A stretch of DNA of 64,000 bases from Luteibacter sp. 9135 (GTDB lineage Bacteria; Pseudomonadota; Gammaproteobacteria; Xanthomonadales; Rhodanobacteraceae): positions 1-64,000 of the forward strand of contig NZ_JQNB01000001.1 in the NCBI RefSeq assembly GCF_000745005.1. Reading direction: 5' to 3'. Under the pieces are notes generated by a model, which was given only the letters and a program-made list of their open reading frames with translations, was not told the origin of the DNA and did not search any database. Position numbers and translations under genes: made by a program. The stretch's first letter is position 1, and every line of letters begins with the position of its first letter. Shown in pieces: positions 51,765 through 61,028 of the stretch.

Positions 51765-52406
51765 TCAGAAACCGAATTCGCTGAGGAGCCGGTCCACTTC
51801 GTCCTGGCTGACCTTCTCGGCAGCCGGCGCATTGCCGCCCGCGAGCGAACCGGTGAGACGGACCAGCTCGACGAGCGAGGATTCGACCTTGGCCATGAAG
51901 GCCTCGACCTGGGCCACGCGCTGACCGGAAAGATCCTGCCATGACTGTGCCTCGACCATCTCGCCCAGCCCGATGTCGCAGCTTTGCGCGAAGTCGCCGA
52001 CACGCACGGCCAGTGCCGTGGCGTTGGCACCGAACGCCGGATCGGCGTGATCCAGCACCAGGATCTCATCGGCCTGCTTGGCCAGGGCCTGCGCCTGGGG
52101 ACGCAGCTTCTCGCTGAAGTCCAGCGTGCGATGGGCGGCCGTGGAACTCATTTCGAGAACGTCGCGCAGATGCTTGCGCGCGTCGCTCATGTTGCCCGGC
52201 ACGCCATCGGTGGAGATGTCGGAAGCCAGGCGACGCGCGGATTCGTGCAGGTCGCGCGCCAGGTGGCCCAGCGCCAGGAACAGGTGCTGCTCGCGGCTGC
52301 GGATCAGGTCGTCCAGGGCTTTCTCGAACGCTGCCGAGTCATCGGCGCCGAGCAGTTCACGCAACTGGGGGGCCACGTCCTGGCCGGGGGAAAGCATCGT
52401 GTTCAT
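51765..52406 (-). CDS. cheZ: CheZ, CheY-P phosphatase
   Basis: A 213-residue protein with the CheZ helical hairpin. The catalytic segment is EAQSWQDLSGQRV, with the active Asp/Gln pair about 142 and 146. The C-terminal CheY-binding tail is VSQDEVDRLLSEFGF. It removes phosphate from CheY to end tumble/reversal signals. ATG 52406 was chosen over two earlier ATGs because GAGGG sits at normal spacing. The longer frame overlaps the cheY 3' end; with this start, the stop of cheY (52417) lies 10 bases upstream. Confidence 0.92.
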   Translation of the reverse strand: MNTMLSPGQDVAPQLRELLGADDSAAFEKALDDLIRSREQHLFLALGHLARDLHESARRLASDISTDGVPGNMSDARKHLRDVLEMSSTAAHRTLDFSEKLRPQAQALAKQADEILVLDHADPAFGANATALAVRVGDFAQSCDIGLGEMVEAQSWQDLSGQRVAQVEAFMAKVESSLVELVRLTGSLAGGNAPAAEKVSQDEVDRLLSEFGF

Positions 52407-52416
52407 CGTCATTCCC

Positions 52417-52818
52417 TCAGCCCGCTGCCGCGGCAAGTCGTTCGAATATCTTGTCGAGCTTTTCCTTCAGCGTCACCGCCGTGAAGGGCTTGACCACGTA
52501 ACCGTTCACACCGCTCTGCGCGGCGGCGATGATCTGGTCGCGGTTGTTTTCCGCGGTGACCATCAGCACCGGCATGGACTTCAACGCTGCATCCGCGCGA
52601 ATGGCGCGAAGCAGGTCGATGCCCGTCATGTTGGGCATGTTCCAGTCGGTGACGACCAGGTCGATGGGCTGCGCGCGCAGCAGCGCGAGCGCCGCGTTGC
52701 CGTCTTCAGCCTCCTGGATGAGCGTGTTGGTGAAACCCAACTCGACCAGGAGGTTCCTGACGATGCGCCGCATGGTGGAAAAGTCGTCCACCACGAGGAT
52801 CTTCATGTTCTTGTCCAA
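52417..52818 (-). CDS. cheY: CheY, chemotaxis response regulator
   Basis: A 133-residue receiver that binds FliM/FliN at the switch when phosphorylated. Conserved blocks: [18 protein letters not shown], the phospho-Asp in [26 protein letters not shown], and [18 protein letters not shown]. The start is probably TTG 52818 (residues MDKNMKI) with GGAG eight bases upstream; ATG 52806 is an alternative giving 129 residues. It follows fliA by 56 bases. Confidence 0.94.
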   Translation of the reverse strand: MDKNMKILVVDDFSTMRRIVRNLLVELGFTNTLIQEAEDGNAALALLRAQPIDLVVTDWNMPNMTGIDLLRAIRADAALKSMPVLMVTAENNRDQIIAAAQSGVNGYVVKPFTAVTLKEKLDKIFERLAAAAG

Positions 52819-52874
52819 AACTGCTCTCCGCCTCGTACGCTTTTTTCTTTACCGGCGACGGCAACGCGATGCCG

Positions 52875-53606
52875 TCACTGCTTGTCTTTCCAACCTGACA
52901 TGCGTGCGCGGAGGCGAATCAGGGCCTGGCCATGGATCTGGCACACCCGCGACTCGCTCACACCCAGCACCGCACCGATTTCCTTCAGGTTGAGCTCTTC
53001 ATCGTAGTACAGGGACATGACCAGCTTTTCGCGTTCCGGCAAGCCGTCGATCGAATGGGCCAGCGCATCGCGCAGTCCGTTCTTCTCGAAGTTGCCTTCC
53101 GGACCCGCGGCGTCCGGGTCCGCCACGTCGATCGCCGCGCCTTCGTCGCCTTCCGGCGCCGTGAGGCTGAGCAACCGCGCGCTCGCCGCGTCGGCCAGGA
53201 TCTGGTTGTACTCCATGGCGTCGATGCCCAGCCGCTTCATCACTTCCGCGTCTTCGGCGTCGCCACCCGTCTCGTTCTCGATCTGCCTCGTCACCTCCGC
53301 CACCTCGCGCAGCTTCCGATGGACGGAGCGCGGGGTCCAGTCCGTCTTGCGCAGTTCGTCCAGCATGGCGCCACGAATGCGGATTCCCGCATAGGTCTCG
53401 AAGCTGGCCGCGCGAGTCGGCGAGTAATTCCTTGCGGCCTCCAGCAGTCCGATCATCCCGGCCTGCATCAGGTCGTTCGCATCCACGCTCGGCGGCAGGC
53501 GACCCATCAGGTGATAGGCGATCCGGCGCACCAGCGGTGCATGCGTCCTGACCAGCTGGTCGGCCGAAACCTTTGTTACTTCAAGGTATTCGCTTGCAAC
53601 ACTCAC
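52875..53606 (-). CDS. fliA: FliA, flagellar sigma factor sigma-28
   Basis: A 243-residue group 3 sigma factor. Region 2 has RRIAYHLMGRLPPSVDANDLMQAGMIGLLEA and FETYAGIRIRGAMLDELR, region 3 follows, and region 4 is DGLPEREKLVMSLYYDEELNLKEIGAVLGVSESRVCQIH. It directs late flagellar genes and is normally held by FlgM, which is not in this window. The start is GTG 53606, overlapping the flhG stop (GTGA), with GGAGGG about ten bases upstream. Confidence 0.95.
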   Translation of the reverse strand: MSVASEYLEVTKVSADQLVRTHAPLVRRIAYHLMGRLPPSVDANDLMQAGMIGLLEAARNYSPTRAASFETYAGIRIRGAMLDELRKTDWTPRSVHRKLREVAEVTRQIENETGGDAEDAEVMKRLGIDAMEYNQILADAASARLLSLTAPEGDEGAAIDVADPDAAGPEGNFEKNGLRDALAHSIDGLPEREKLVMSLYYDEELNLKEIGAVLGVSESRVCQIHGQALIRLRARMSGWKDKQ

Positions 53607-54529
53607 AGTGGCAGCCCTCCCCCCATGTGGTTCCGTTCGGCGAAAAAGCCGATGCGGCCCTGCACCCGGGGTTCGGGTTCACCCCATGTATCGACCGACC
53701 GGGCAAGATTCTTGAATCCCACGGCCGAACGGCTGCTCGGCCAAGCGTCGACCACGGCCGACTGGCGGCGGATGGCCTGTCGCAGGTACTCGTCGTGCGG
53801 CACCATGCCCATGAAATCCAGGGACACGTCCAGGAAACGATTGGTCACGCGGGCCAGCTTCTCGAACAGCTGGCGGCCTTCCTGGGCGTGGCGGACCATG
53901 TTGGCCACGATGCGGAAGCGGTTGACGTCGAATTCGCGGCTCATCACCTTGATCAGCGCGTAGGCGTCGGTCAGTGAGGCCGGCTCGTCGCAAACCACCA
54001 CCACCACCTCATCCGACGCGGCGGCGAACATCGACACGCTGTCGGAGATGCCGGCCGCGGTGTCGACGATCAGGTATTCCGGGGCCACGGGGTATTCGTC
54101 GAATGCGCGGATCACCGCGGCGTGCTCGATGTTCGGCAGCTGCGCCATGCGGCGCGCGCCCGAGGTGGCGGGAATCACCTTCAACCCGTGGTTGGCATGG
54201 AGGATCAGGTCCTCGATGCGGCACTCGCCCTCGAGCATGTGGCCCAGATGGCGCGTGGGCTGCAGGCCGAGGAGCACGTCGATGTTGGCCATGGCCAGGT
54301 CCGCGTCCAGCAGGACCACGTCGCGCCCGCCCATGGACAGCGCCATGCCCAGGTTGACCGCCACCGTGGTCTTGCCCACGCCGCCCTTGCCGCCCGCGAT
54401 CGCGATGCTGCGGGTGGGGCGACGGTCGGCAAGCCAGTTGAGTCCGGCGGCCTGGGTGGAATCGACGTGTGTGCTCATGAAGGAATTCACTGCCGTGAAA
54501 GGGTGTGCGGATGCGGATGCCGTAGTCAC
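53603..54529 (-). CDS. flhG: FlhG (FleN), flagellar number regulator ATPase
   Basis: A 308-residue MinD-type ATPase. The deviant Walker A is AIAGGKGGVGKTTVAVNLG near 43-61. VLLDADLAMANIDVLLGL, IVDTAAGISDSV and VVVCDEPASLTDAYALIKV follow. With FlhF it limits polar flagellum number and modulates the sigma-54 activator (FleQ in Pseudomonas). Start GTG 54529 gives a longer N-terminus than Pseudomonas FleN; ATG 54478 (MSTHVDSTQ) is an alternative, and neither has a strong ribosome site. The stop overlaps fliA. Confidence 0.92.
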   Translation of the reverse strand: MTTASASAHPFTAVNSFMSTHVDSTQAAGLNWLADRRPTRSIAIAGGKGGVGKTTVAVNLGMALSMGGRDVVLLDADLAMANIDVLLGLQPTRHLGHMLEGECRIEDLILHANHGLKVIPATSGARRMAQLPNIEHAAVIRAFDEYPVAPEYLIVDTAAGISDSVSMFAAASDEVVVVVCDEPASLTDAYALIKVMSREFDVNRFRIVANMVRHAQEGRQLFEKLARVTNRFLDVSLDFMGMVPHDEYLRQAIRRQSAVVDAWPSSRSAVGFKNLARSVDTWGEPEPRVQGRIGFFAERNHMGGGLPL

Positions 54530-54547
54530 GTTACTTCAGTTCCGGGG

Positions 54548-55930
54548 TCAGGCGAGGGCGGGCGTGGCGGCGAAGCCGAAACGGTCGGCGAGAATCGCGT
54601 CGTCCGGTTCGTCGTTGCGCTGCCTGACCAGTTGGGCCGCGAGGCAGACGAGCTTGCGCGCGTCCGCCGAGGCGATGTCTTCCGGCACGCGCTGGCCGTC
54701 GGTGGTGTAGTCCAGCGGCATGCCGTGCCGGATGACGGCCGAGAGGGCGCCACCGATCAGCGGCGCCTCGTCGAGCTTGGTCAGGATCGCGGCCTGCGGG
54801 GACAGCGGCGCGTAGGCGCGCACGGCGTTGTCGATCGCCTGCGCCTGCGCGTTCGCCGCGAGCACCAGGCACACGCGCACCTCGGTCATCGCCCGCAGCG
54901 TTTCGAACTGCTGCTGCAGCTTGGGGTCGTTGCCGGCCAGGCCGGCGGTGTCGATCAGCACCGTGTGCTTGCCGCGCAGCTGCAGCAGTACGTTGCGCAG
55001 GCTCTGCGCATCGTGCGCGTTGTAGACGCGCACGCCCAGCAGGCGGCCGTAATGTTCCAGCTGCGCGCCGGCACCGATGCGGTACTGGTCGGCGCTGATC
55101 AGGGCGACGTTGGATGCGCCGTGACGCAGCACCGCACGGGCGGCCAGCTTGGCGATGGTGGTGGTCTTGCCCACGCCGGTGGTGCCGACCAGCGCGGTGA
55201 CCGCGCTACCGGCTGTGTCGGCGTTGCGCCCGCTGGTGCGGATATTGCGCGAGAGGATGCCCAGCGGCAGGTAACGGGCCTGTTCCGGCGTCATGCCAGG
55301 CGGCAGTTCGGCGCACAGCGCACGGGCCACGTCGCCGTCGATGCCCAGGCGGGTCATCTCGCGCAGCACGCGGGCACGTAGCGGCTGCTCGCGGTCCATC
55401 TGGTTCCAGGCCAGCGTCGACAGCTGCACTTCCAGCATCTCGCGCAGGTTGTTGATCTCGGCGCGTACGCCGTTGACGGCGGCGTCGTTGTTCGCGGCGT
55501 GCGGACCGGTGGTGGCGGCGCGCACCACGTCGGCGACGCTGGCGGCCAGCGCAGCGCTGGACTGGCGCTGCGGCGCATTCGGATGCAGGCCCTGCGGCGC
55601 CATCGTGGAAACCGGTGCCGGACCGCCGCGCACGACGCGCTCGACGGCAGCGGCGGTGGCCGCCTTGGCCTGGTCGATGCGGGCGGCGAAGTCGTGTTCG
55701 CGACGCGCCCGCACCGGGGTTTCCTCGCGTGCCGTCTCGCGCGCCGCCGGCGTTTCGCCACCGAAGCCCGCTTCACGCACCAGCGCTTCGTCGTAGTCCA
55801 GCGCGGCGATGATCTCGATGCCGTCGTCGAGGCGACGCGTCGACAGGATCACGGCGTCCGGACCCTGCTCGTCGCGCACCTGGCGCATGGCCTGGCGCAT
55901 GTCGGGAGCTACGAAGCGTTTGATTTTCAT
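54548..55930 (-). CDS. flhF: FlhF, SRP-like GTPase for polar flagellar placement
   Basis: A 460-residue GTPase with a basic N-terminal domain (MKIKRFVAPDMRQAMRQVR), an Ala-rich linker (about 70-160), and N and G domains. The P-loop is ALVGTTGVGKTTTIAKLAA (about 242-260), then ISADQYRIGA, LIDTAGLAGND, and AILTKLDEA. It marks the pole where the flagellum is built. ATG 55930 begins MKIKRFVAPD as in the family. It follows flhA by 27 bases. Confidence 0.94.
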   Translation of the reverse strand: MKIKRFVAPDMRQAMRQVRDEQGPDAVILSTRRLDDGIEIIAALDYDEALVREAGFGGETPAARETAREETPVRARREHDFAARIDQAKAATAAAVERVVRGGPAPVSTMAPQGLHPNAPQRQSSAALAASVADVVRAATTGPHAANNDAAVNGVRAEINNLREMLEVQLSTLAWNQMDREQPLRARVLREMTRLGIDGDVARALCAELPPGMTPEQARYLPLGILSRNIRTSGRNADTAGSAVTALVGTTGVGKTTTIAKLAARAVLRHGASNVALISADQYRIGAGAQLEHYGRLLGVRVYNAHDAQSLRNVLLQLRGKHTVLIDTAGLAGNDPKLQQQFETLRAMTEVRVCLVLAANAQAQAIDNAVRAYAPLSPQAAILTKLDEAPLIGGALSAVIRHGMPLDYTTDGQRVPEDIASADARKLVCLAAQLVRQRNDEPDDAILADRFGFAATPALA

Positions 55931-55957
55931 GCGTTCGATCCTGTGTCCGTCCAAGTC

Positions 55958-58069
55958 TTACCTGCCGAGGGCCGTCACCAGCTTGACGCGCCGGTTGTCC
56001 GGGACCTCGTTGTAGGCAAGTACATGCAGGTTTTGGGCCACATGACGGGTAAAGCGTGAAAGCCATGGACGCAAGGCCGGGGAAACGAGCAATACCGCCG
56101 GTTCGCCCGCCGCTTCCTGCCGACGCGCGGCATCGGCCACGCTCTGCTGCAGGCGATCGGCCAGGCCCGGCTCCACGGCGGCGCCGGTGGGGCCACCACC
56201 CTGCAGGGACTGCAGCAGGATCTGCTCCAGTTCCGGCGCCAAAGTAATGACGGGAACCTCGGAACCCAGGCCGGCGATTTCCTGCACGATCTGACGGCCC
56301 AGGGTGACGCGCACGGCTGCGGCAAGTACGCCGGGATCCTGGCTCTGGCCGGCATGCTCGGCCAGCGATTCCACGATGCCGCGGAAGTTGCGGATGGGCA
56401 CGCGCTCGGCCAGCAGGTTCTGCAGCACCTTGACCACCGCGCCCAGCGACAGGCGCTTGGGCACCAGGTCTTCCACCAGCTTGGGCGTCTGCTGGGCCAG
56501 GCGGTCGAGCAGCTGCTGCACGTCCTGGTGGCCGATCAGTTCGTGGGCGTGGTTCTGCAAGATGTGCGACAGATGCGTGGCGATAACGGTGGCCGGATCG
56601 ACCACGGTGTAGCCCAGCGTCTGCGCGTGTTCGCGCATGCCCGGCTCGATCCATACCGCGTCCAGGCCGAACGCCGGGTCGCGGGTGGCGATGCCGTTGA
56701 TGGTGCCGTGCACGCGGCCCGGATCGATCGCCAGCATGCGCTCGGTGTGGATCTCGGCCTCGCCCATCGGCACACCCATCAGCGAGATGCGGTAGCCGTG
56801 CGGGGCCAGATCGAGGTTGTCGCGAATGTGCACGGACGGAACCAGGAAGCCGAGTTCCTGCGACAGCTTGCGGCGCACCGACTTGATCCGCGCCATCAGT
56901 TCGCCGCCCTGGGCCTTGTCCACCAGCGGAATGAGGCGATAGCCCACTTCCAGGCCGATCGTGTCGACCTGGGCGACGTCTTCCCAGGACAGCTCCAGGC
57001 GCTCGGCCGGCGGCGTCGACTCCAGCGCCAGGTCGGTGCCCGGAGCACCCGCGACGCCGGCCGTGCCGGCGGCACCGACCAGGTCCTTGCGCTGCTGCAG
57101 CTTCCAGGCGCCGAACCCCGCGCCGGCGGCCAGCAGCAGGAAGGGAATGTTCGGCATGCCGGGGATCAGGCCCATGGTGCCCAGCACCGCGGCCGCCACG
57201 CCCAGCGCCTTGGGCTGGCCGAACAGCTGGCCCATCACGTGCTTGCCCATTTCCTGGGACTTGGACACGCGGGTGACGATCACCGCCGTCGCGATCGACA
57301 GCATCAGGCCCGGCACCTGGGCGACCAGGCCGTCACCGATGGTCAGCAGCGTGTAGGTGCGCGCCGCCTCGGCGGCCGACAGGCCGTGCTGGAACATGCC
57401 GATGAAGAAACCGCCCAGCATGTTGATGGCCAGGATCAGCATGCCCGCCGTCGCGTCGCCGCGCACGAACTTGGACGCGCCGTCCATGGAGCCGTAGAAA
57501 TCCGCTTCCTCGCGCACTTCCTGGCGGCGCTCGCGGGCCTGTTCCTGCGTCAGCAGGCCGGCGTTGAGGTCGGCGTCGATCGCCATCTGCTTGCCGGGCA
57601 TGGCGTCGAGGGTGAAGCGCGCGGTGACTTCGGACACGCGCGTGGCACCCTTGGTCACCACCACGAAGTTGATGATGGTGAGGATGGCGAAGACGACGAA
57701 ACCCACGGCGAAGTTGCCGCCGATGACGAATTCGGCGAAGGCCTCGATCACCTTGCCCGCCGCACCGGGGCCGTTATGGCCGTGCAGCAGCACCACGCGG
57801 GTGGAGGCGATGTTCAGCGCCAGGCGCAGCAAGGTGGCGAACAGCACCACCGTGGGGAACGAGGCCAGCTCCAGCGGACGCATGACGTACATCGTGGCCA
57901 GCAGGATCACCAGCGACAACGCAATGTTGAAGGTGAACAGCAGGTCCAGCATGAAGGGCGGCAGCGGCAGCATCATCATGCCGAGCATGATCAGCATGGC
58001 GACCGGCGCCGCGACGCCGCGGCGGCCGATCTGCCGGAAGGTGCCCATCAGGTTGGAGGAAGCAGCCAT
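55958..58069 (-). CDS. flhA: FlhA, flagellar export apparatus protein
   Basis: A 703-residue export gate protein. The N-terminal half has about eight membrane helices (for example AMLIMLGMMMLPLPPFMLDLLFTF). The conserved FHIPEP-type loop appears as LRLALNIASTRVVLLHG and GDATAGMLILAINMLGG. A C-terminal cytoplasmic domain (about 370-703) docks export substrates. It works with FlhB and FliPQR in the flagellar basal body. It starts 3 bases after the flhB stop. Confidence 0.96.
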   Translation of the reverse strand: MAASSNLMGTFRQIGRRGVAAPVAMLIMLGMMMLPLPPFMLDLLFTFNIALSLVILLATMYVMRPLELASFPTVVLFATLLRLALNIASTRVVLLHGHNGPGAAGKVIEAFAEFVIGGNFAVGFVVFAILTIINFVVVTKGATRVSEVTARFTLDAMPGKQMAIDADLNAGLLTQEQARERRQEVREEADFYGSMDGASKFVRGDATAGMLILAINMLGGFFIGMFQHGLSAAEAARTYTLLTIGDGLVAQVPGLMLSIATAVIVTRVSKSQEMGKHVMGQLFGQPKALGVAAAVLGTMGLIPGMPNIPFLLLAAGAGFGAWKLQQRKDLVGAAGTAGVAGAPGTDLALESTPPAERLELSWEDVAQVDTIGLEVGYRLIPLVDKAQGGELMARIKSVRRKLSQELGFLVPSVHIRDNLDLAPHGYRISLMGVPMGEAEIHTERMLAIDPGRVHGTINGIATRDPAFGLDAVWIEPGMREHAQTLGYTVVDPATVIATHLSHILQNHAHELIGHQDVQQLLDRLAQQTPKLVEDLVPKRLSLGAVVKVLQNLLAERVPIRNFRGIVESLAEHAGQSQDPGVLAAAVRVTLGRQIVQEIAGLGSEVPVITLAPELEQILLQSLQGGGPTGAAVEPGLADRLQQSVADAARRQEAAGEPAVLLVSPALRPWLSRFTRHVAQNLHVLAYNEVPDNRRVKLVTALGR

Positions 58070-58072
58070 TCG

Positions 58073-59218
58073 TCAGTTATCCATGCGGTAGGGGCCGAGC
58101 AGGTCCGGATCGATGTCCTGCGTGGGCAGCTCGGGCGGGAGGTCGCCCATGGCGATCGCCTGCTTGAGCCGGAACACGTAGGCCAGGATCTGGGCCACGG
58201 CGACATACAGCGCCGAGGGGATTTCGCGCCCGATGTCCGTGGTGGCATACAAGGCTCGTGCCAACGGCGGTGCCTCGACGACAGGAACCTTCGCCCCGCC
58301 CGCCACGTCGCGGATCTGCTGGGCGATCAGGTCGACGCCCTTGGCGACCACGCGGGGCGCTCCCATGCGGTTCTCGTCGTATTTGAGGGCCACGGCGAAG
58401 TGGGTCGGGTTGGTCACGATGACGTCGGCCGTGGGCACGTCTTCCATCATCCGGCGGCGGGACATCTGCTGCTGCATCTGCCGGACTTTTGACTTCAGTT
58501 CGGGACTGCCCTCGCTTTCCTTGTGCTCGTCCTTCACTTCCTGCTTGGTCATCTTCATCTTCTTGGTGAAGCTGTATTTCTGCCAGGGAGCGTCGACCAG
58601 GGCCACCGCGCCCAGCGCCACGGCGAACACCAGCGACGCATGGCCGAACAGGCCGAAGGCATGCGCGATGCCCTCGGCGACGGGCCCCGTACCGCCCGCG
58701 TACATCTCGCGGGTGCTGCGATTGAGGAACCAGACCAGCGTGCCGCCGATCAGGGCCAGCTTCAGCAGCGACTTGCCCAGCTCCACCAGGCCGTTCATGG
58801 ACACCAGCCGGCCGAAGCCCTTGATCGGGTCCATGCGGTCGAACTTGGGTACCAGCGCCTCGAAAGAGAAATTGAGCCCGCCCATCACCGTGGGCGCGGC
58901 GATCGCGGCGATCATCGTGGCGATGAACACGGGCACCAGCATCCAGAAGCCTTCCATCACCGCGGTCATCAGCGCGTGGTACAGGCCGTTGGCGGCGAAC
59001 AGGTCGTCGCGCCCGTAGCGCAGGCCGACATGCATGATGTTGGCCGCGTGCACGGCCATCTGCTCGCGCGAGGCGATCAGCGTGGACACGCCCGCCAGCA
59101 CCACGATGGCGGTGGACAGGTCGCGCGAGCGCGGCAGGTCGCCCTTTTCGCGCGCTTCGCGCAGTCGTTTGTCACTGGGTGATTCGGTTTTGTCCTCGTT
59201 GTCGGCGCCCTCGCTCAT
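58073..59218 (-). CDS. flhB: FlhB, flagellar export substrate-switch protein
   Basis: A 381-residue protein with four membrane helices (about 30-48, 85-110, 140-160, 180-205). The cytoplasmic domain self-cleaves at NPTH (near 272-275, in VIVTNPTHFAVALKY), switching export from hook to filament proteins with FliK. The N-terminal EDKTESPSDKRLREAREKGD block is typical. It starts 6 bases after the fliR stop. Confidence 0.96.
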   Translation of the reverse strand: MSEGADNEDKTESPSDKRLREAREKGDLPRSRDLSTAIVVLAGVSTLIASREQMAVHAANIMHVGLRYGRDDLFAANGLYHALMTAVMEGFWMLVPVFIATMIAAIAAPTVMGGLNFSFEALVPKFDRMDPIKGFGRLVSMNGLVELGKSLLKLALIGGTLVWFLNRSTREMYAGGTGPVAEGIAHAFGLFGHASLVFAVALGAVALVDAPWQKYSFTKKMKMTKQEVKDEHKESEGSPELKSKVRQMQQQMSRRRMMEDVPTADVIVTNPTHFAVALKYDENRMGAPRVVAKGVDLIAQQIRDVAGGAKVPVVEAPPLARALYATTDIGREIPSALYVAVAQILAYVFRLKQAIAMGDLPPELPTQDIDPDLLGPYRMDN

Positions 59219-59224
59219 GGCCGG

Positions 59225-59992
59225 CTACCTCCCGATCAACTGGCGCATGGCGGTCCAGGCGGTGACCTGCAGGGACTCGAACGCGCCGGGCAGCGCCCGC
59301 AGCGACAGCCACACGGCCAGCACGCCCAGGCAGATGGTGATGGGGAAGCCGACGGCGAACAGGTTCATCGACGGGGCCGAGCGGCTGATCGCACCGAAGC
59401 CGAGGTTGACCACCAGCACCGCGGTGAGCGCCGGCAGGGCCACCCGCACCGCACCCGCAAACAGGTGCGTGGCGAACGTCAGCACACCCCACAGGCCTTC
59501 CGCACCGATCCCCTGCGTGCCCACAGGCAGCGTGCGGAAGCTGTCGGCCAGCAGCGAGATCAGCTGCAGGTGGCCGTTCATCACCAGGAACAGCAGGGTC
59601 ACCAGCATGGTGTAGAACTGGCTGATCACCGGCGTGGTGCCGCCCACGCCCGGATTCACGGTTTCGGCGAAGCCCAGGCTCATGGCCTGCGAGACGAATT
59701 GGCCGCCGAAAGCCACCGCCTCGAACACCAGCTTGAGGATGAAGCCCAGGGCGGCGCCGATGAGCACCTGCTGGGCCAGCACGGCGACGCCGGCGGCCGA
59801 CAGCGGGCGGATATCCAGCGGCGCCAGGGGCGCCAGCGTCACGGTCAGCAGGATGGTCAGGCCGATCCGGATGCGCATCGGGATCATGTTGGAGCCCAGC
59901 ACGGGCGCCATGAGCATGAGGCCGGAGATACGCGCCAGCGCCCAGAGGGCACCCCCCACCCATCCTTCCAGCTGGCTGAGGTCGATCGGCAT
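59225..59992 (-). CDS. fliR: FliR, flagellar export gate subunit
   Basis: A 255-residue integral membrane protein of the FliPQR gate, with about six helices. Family blocks are ALARISGLMLMAPVLGSNMIPMRIRIGLT near the N-terminus, GFILKLVFEAVAFGGQFVSQAMSLGFA, and VALPALTAVLVVNLGFGAISRSAPSMNLFAVGFP. ATG 59992 shares a base with the fliQ stop (TGATG), so the two are coupled. A TTG codon just before is less likely. Confidence 0.95.
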   Translation of the reverse strand: MPIDLSQLEGWVGGALWALARISGLMLMAPVLGSNMIPMRIRIGLTILLTVTLAPLAPLDIRPLSAAGVAVLAQQVLIGAALGFILKLVFEAVAFGGQFVSQAMSLGFAETVNPGVGGTTPVISQFYTMLVTLLFLVMNGHLQLISLLADSFRTLPVGTQGIGAEGLWGVLTFATHLFAGAVRVALPALTAVLVVNLGFGAISRSAPSMNLFAVGFPITICLGVLAVWLSLRALPGAFESLQVTAWTAMRQLIGR

Positions 59993-60261
59993 CAACGCAC
60001 CGCCTGGGGCAGGCTTTCAATCAGGGTACGGGTGAACTGCACCAGCGTGCGCAGCATCCACGGGCCGGTGACGATCATCACCAGCGCCATGCAGATCAGC
60101 TTCGGGATGAAGCTGAGCGTCTGTTCGTTGATCTGCGTCGCGGCCTGGATCATGCCCACCAGCAGGCCCACCGCCAGCGCGGTGAGCAACAGCGGCGCGC
60201 CGATCAGCATGGCGATGTGCAGCGCCTGCTGGCCGAAGGCGATGACGGATTCCGGTGTCAC
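59992..60261 (-). CDS. fliQ: FliQ, flagellar export gate subunit
   Basis: An 89-residue protein with two membrane helices (about 15-38 and 50-75). It begins with the family start MTPESVIAFGQQAL (GTG 60261) and carries VGMIQAATQINEQTLSFIPK. The length is standard. GGAG lies ten bases upstream. GTG 60261 overlaps the fliP stop (GTGA). The longer frame ending at 60303 would add a non-family N-terminus. Confidence 0.95.
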   Translation of the reverse strand: MTPESVIAFGQQALHIAMLIGAPLLLTALAVGLLVGMIQAATQINEQTLSFIPKLICMALVMIVTGPWMLRTLVQFTRTLIESLPQAVR

Positions 60262-61028
60262 TGGTAAAAGCTCCCCGCCAGGGTCCCCAGCAACAGGGTC
60301 CACCCGTCGACCAGCACGAACAGCATGATCTTGAACGGTAGCGAGATGATCATCGGCGACACCATCATCATGCCCATGGACATCAGCACCGAAGCCACCA
60401 CCAGATCGATGATGAGGAACGGGATGAACAGCAGGAAGCCCATCTGGAAAGCGGTCTTCAGCTCGCTGGTGACGAACGCGGGCAGCGCGACGCGGTAGGG
60501 CACGGCGTCCTTGTCGGCATAGGGCTGCTCGCCCGCCAGGCGGGTGAACAGCTGCAGGTCGGGCTCGCGGGTCTGCTCCAGCATGAAGTGGCGGAACGGC
60601 GCACCGGCCAGCGGCAGGGCATCCTGCACGCTCATCTGGCCGTCCATGTAGGGCTTGATGCCGCTGTCATAGGCCTTGTTGATCACCGGCGACATCACGA
60701 ACAGCGTCAGGAACAGCGACAGCCCCAGGATCACCTGGTTAGGGGGCGTACTGTTGGTGCCCAGCGCCTGGCGCAGGAAGCCCAGCACGATGATGATCCG
60801 GGTGAACGAGGTCATCATCAGCAGCAGCGCCGGCAGCGCGGTCAGCGCGGTCATCAGGGCCAGCATCTGGATCGACAGCGACCAGGTCTGGCCACCGTTG
60901 GCGCCCGGCTGTACGTTCAGCAGCTGGATGCCCGGCGGCGGGTCCGCGGCGAACGCGGCCAGGGGCAGCAGCAGGAGCAGCACGAAAGCGCTCCAGCGTA
61001 GCAGCGGGTGACGGCGGCGGGCGGTCAT
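60258..61028 (-). CDS. fliP: FliP, flagellar export gate subunit
   Basis: A 256-residue protein with a cleavable signal peptide (about 1-28, ending AAFAA), as in most FliP. Helices follow, with MTSFTRIIIVLGFLRQALGTNSTPPNQVILGLSLFLT, and near the end LGFLLFIPFLIIDLVVASVLMSMGMMMVSP-like residues. It forms the core of the export gate with FliQ and FliR. ATG 61028 overlaps the fliO stop. Confidence 0.95.
   Translation of the reverse strand: MTARRRHPLLRWSAFVLLLLLPLAAFAADPPPGIQLLNVQPGANGGQTWSLSIQMLALMTALTALPALLLMMTSFTRIIIVLGFLRQALGTNSTPPNQVILGLSLFLTLFVMSPVINKAYDSGIKPYMDGQMSVQDALPLAGAPFRHFMLEQTREPDLQLFTRLAGEQPYADKDAVPYRVALPAFVTSELKTAFQMGFLLFIPFLIIDLVVASVLMSMGMMMVSPMIISLPFKIMLFVLVDGWTLLLGTLAGSFYQ

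Noticed and set aside
52819..52874. Sigma-28 promoter before cheY
   Set aside because: A TAAAG is present but no GCCGATAA-like -10 lies at the right spacing.
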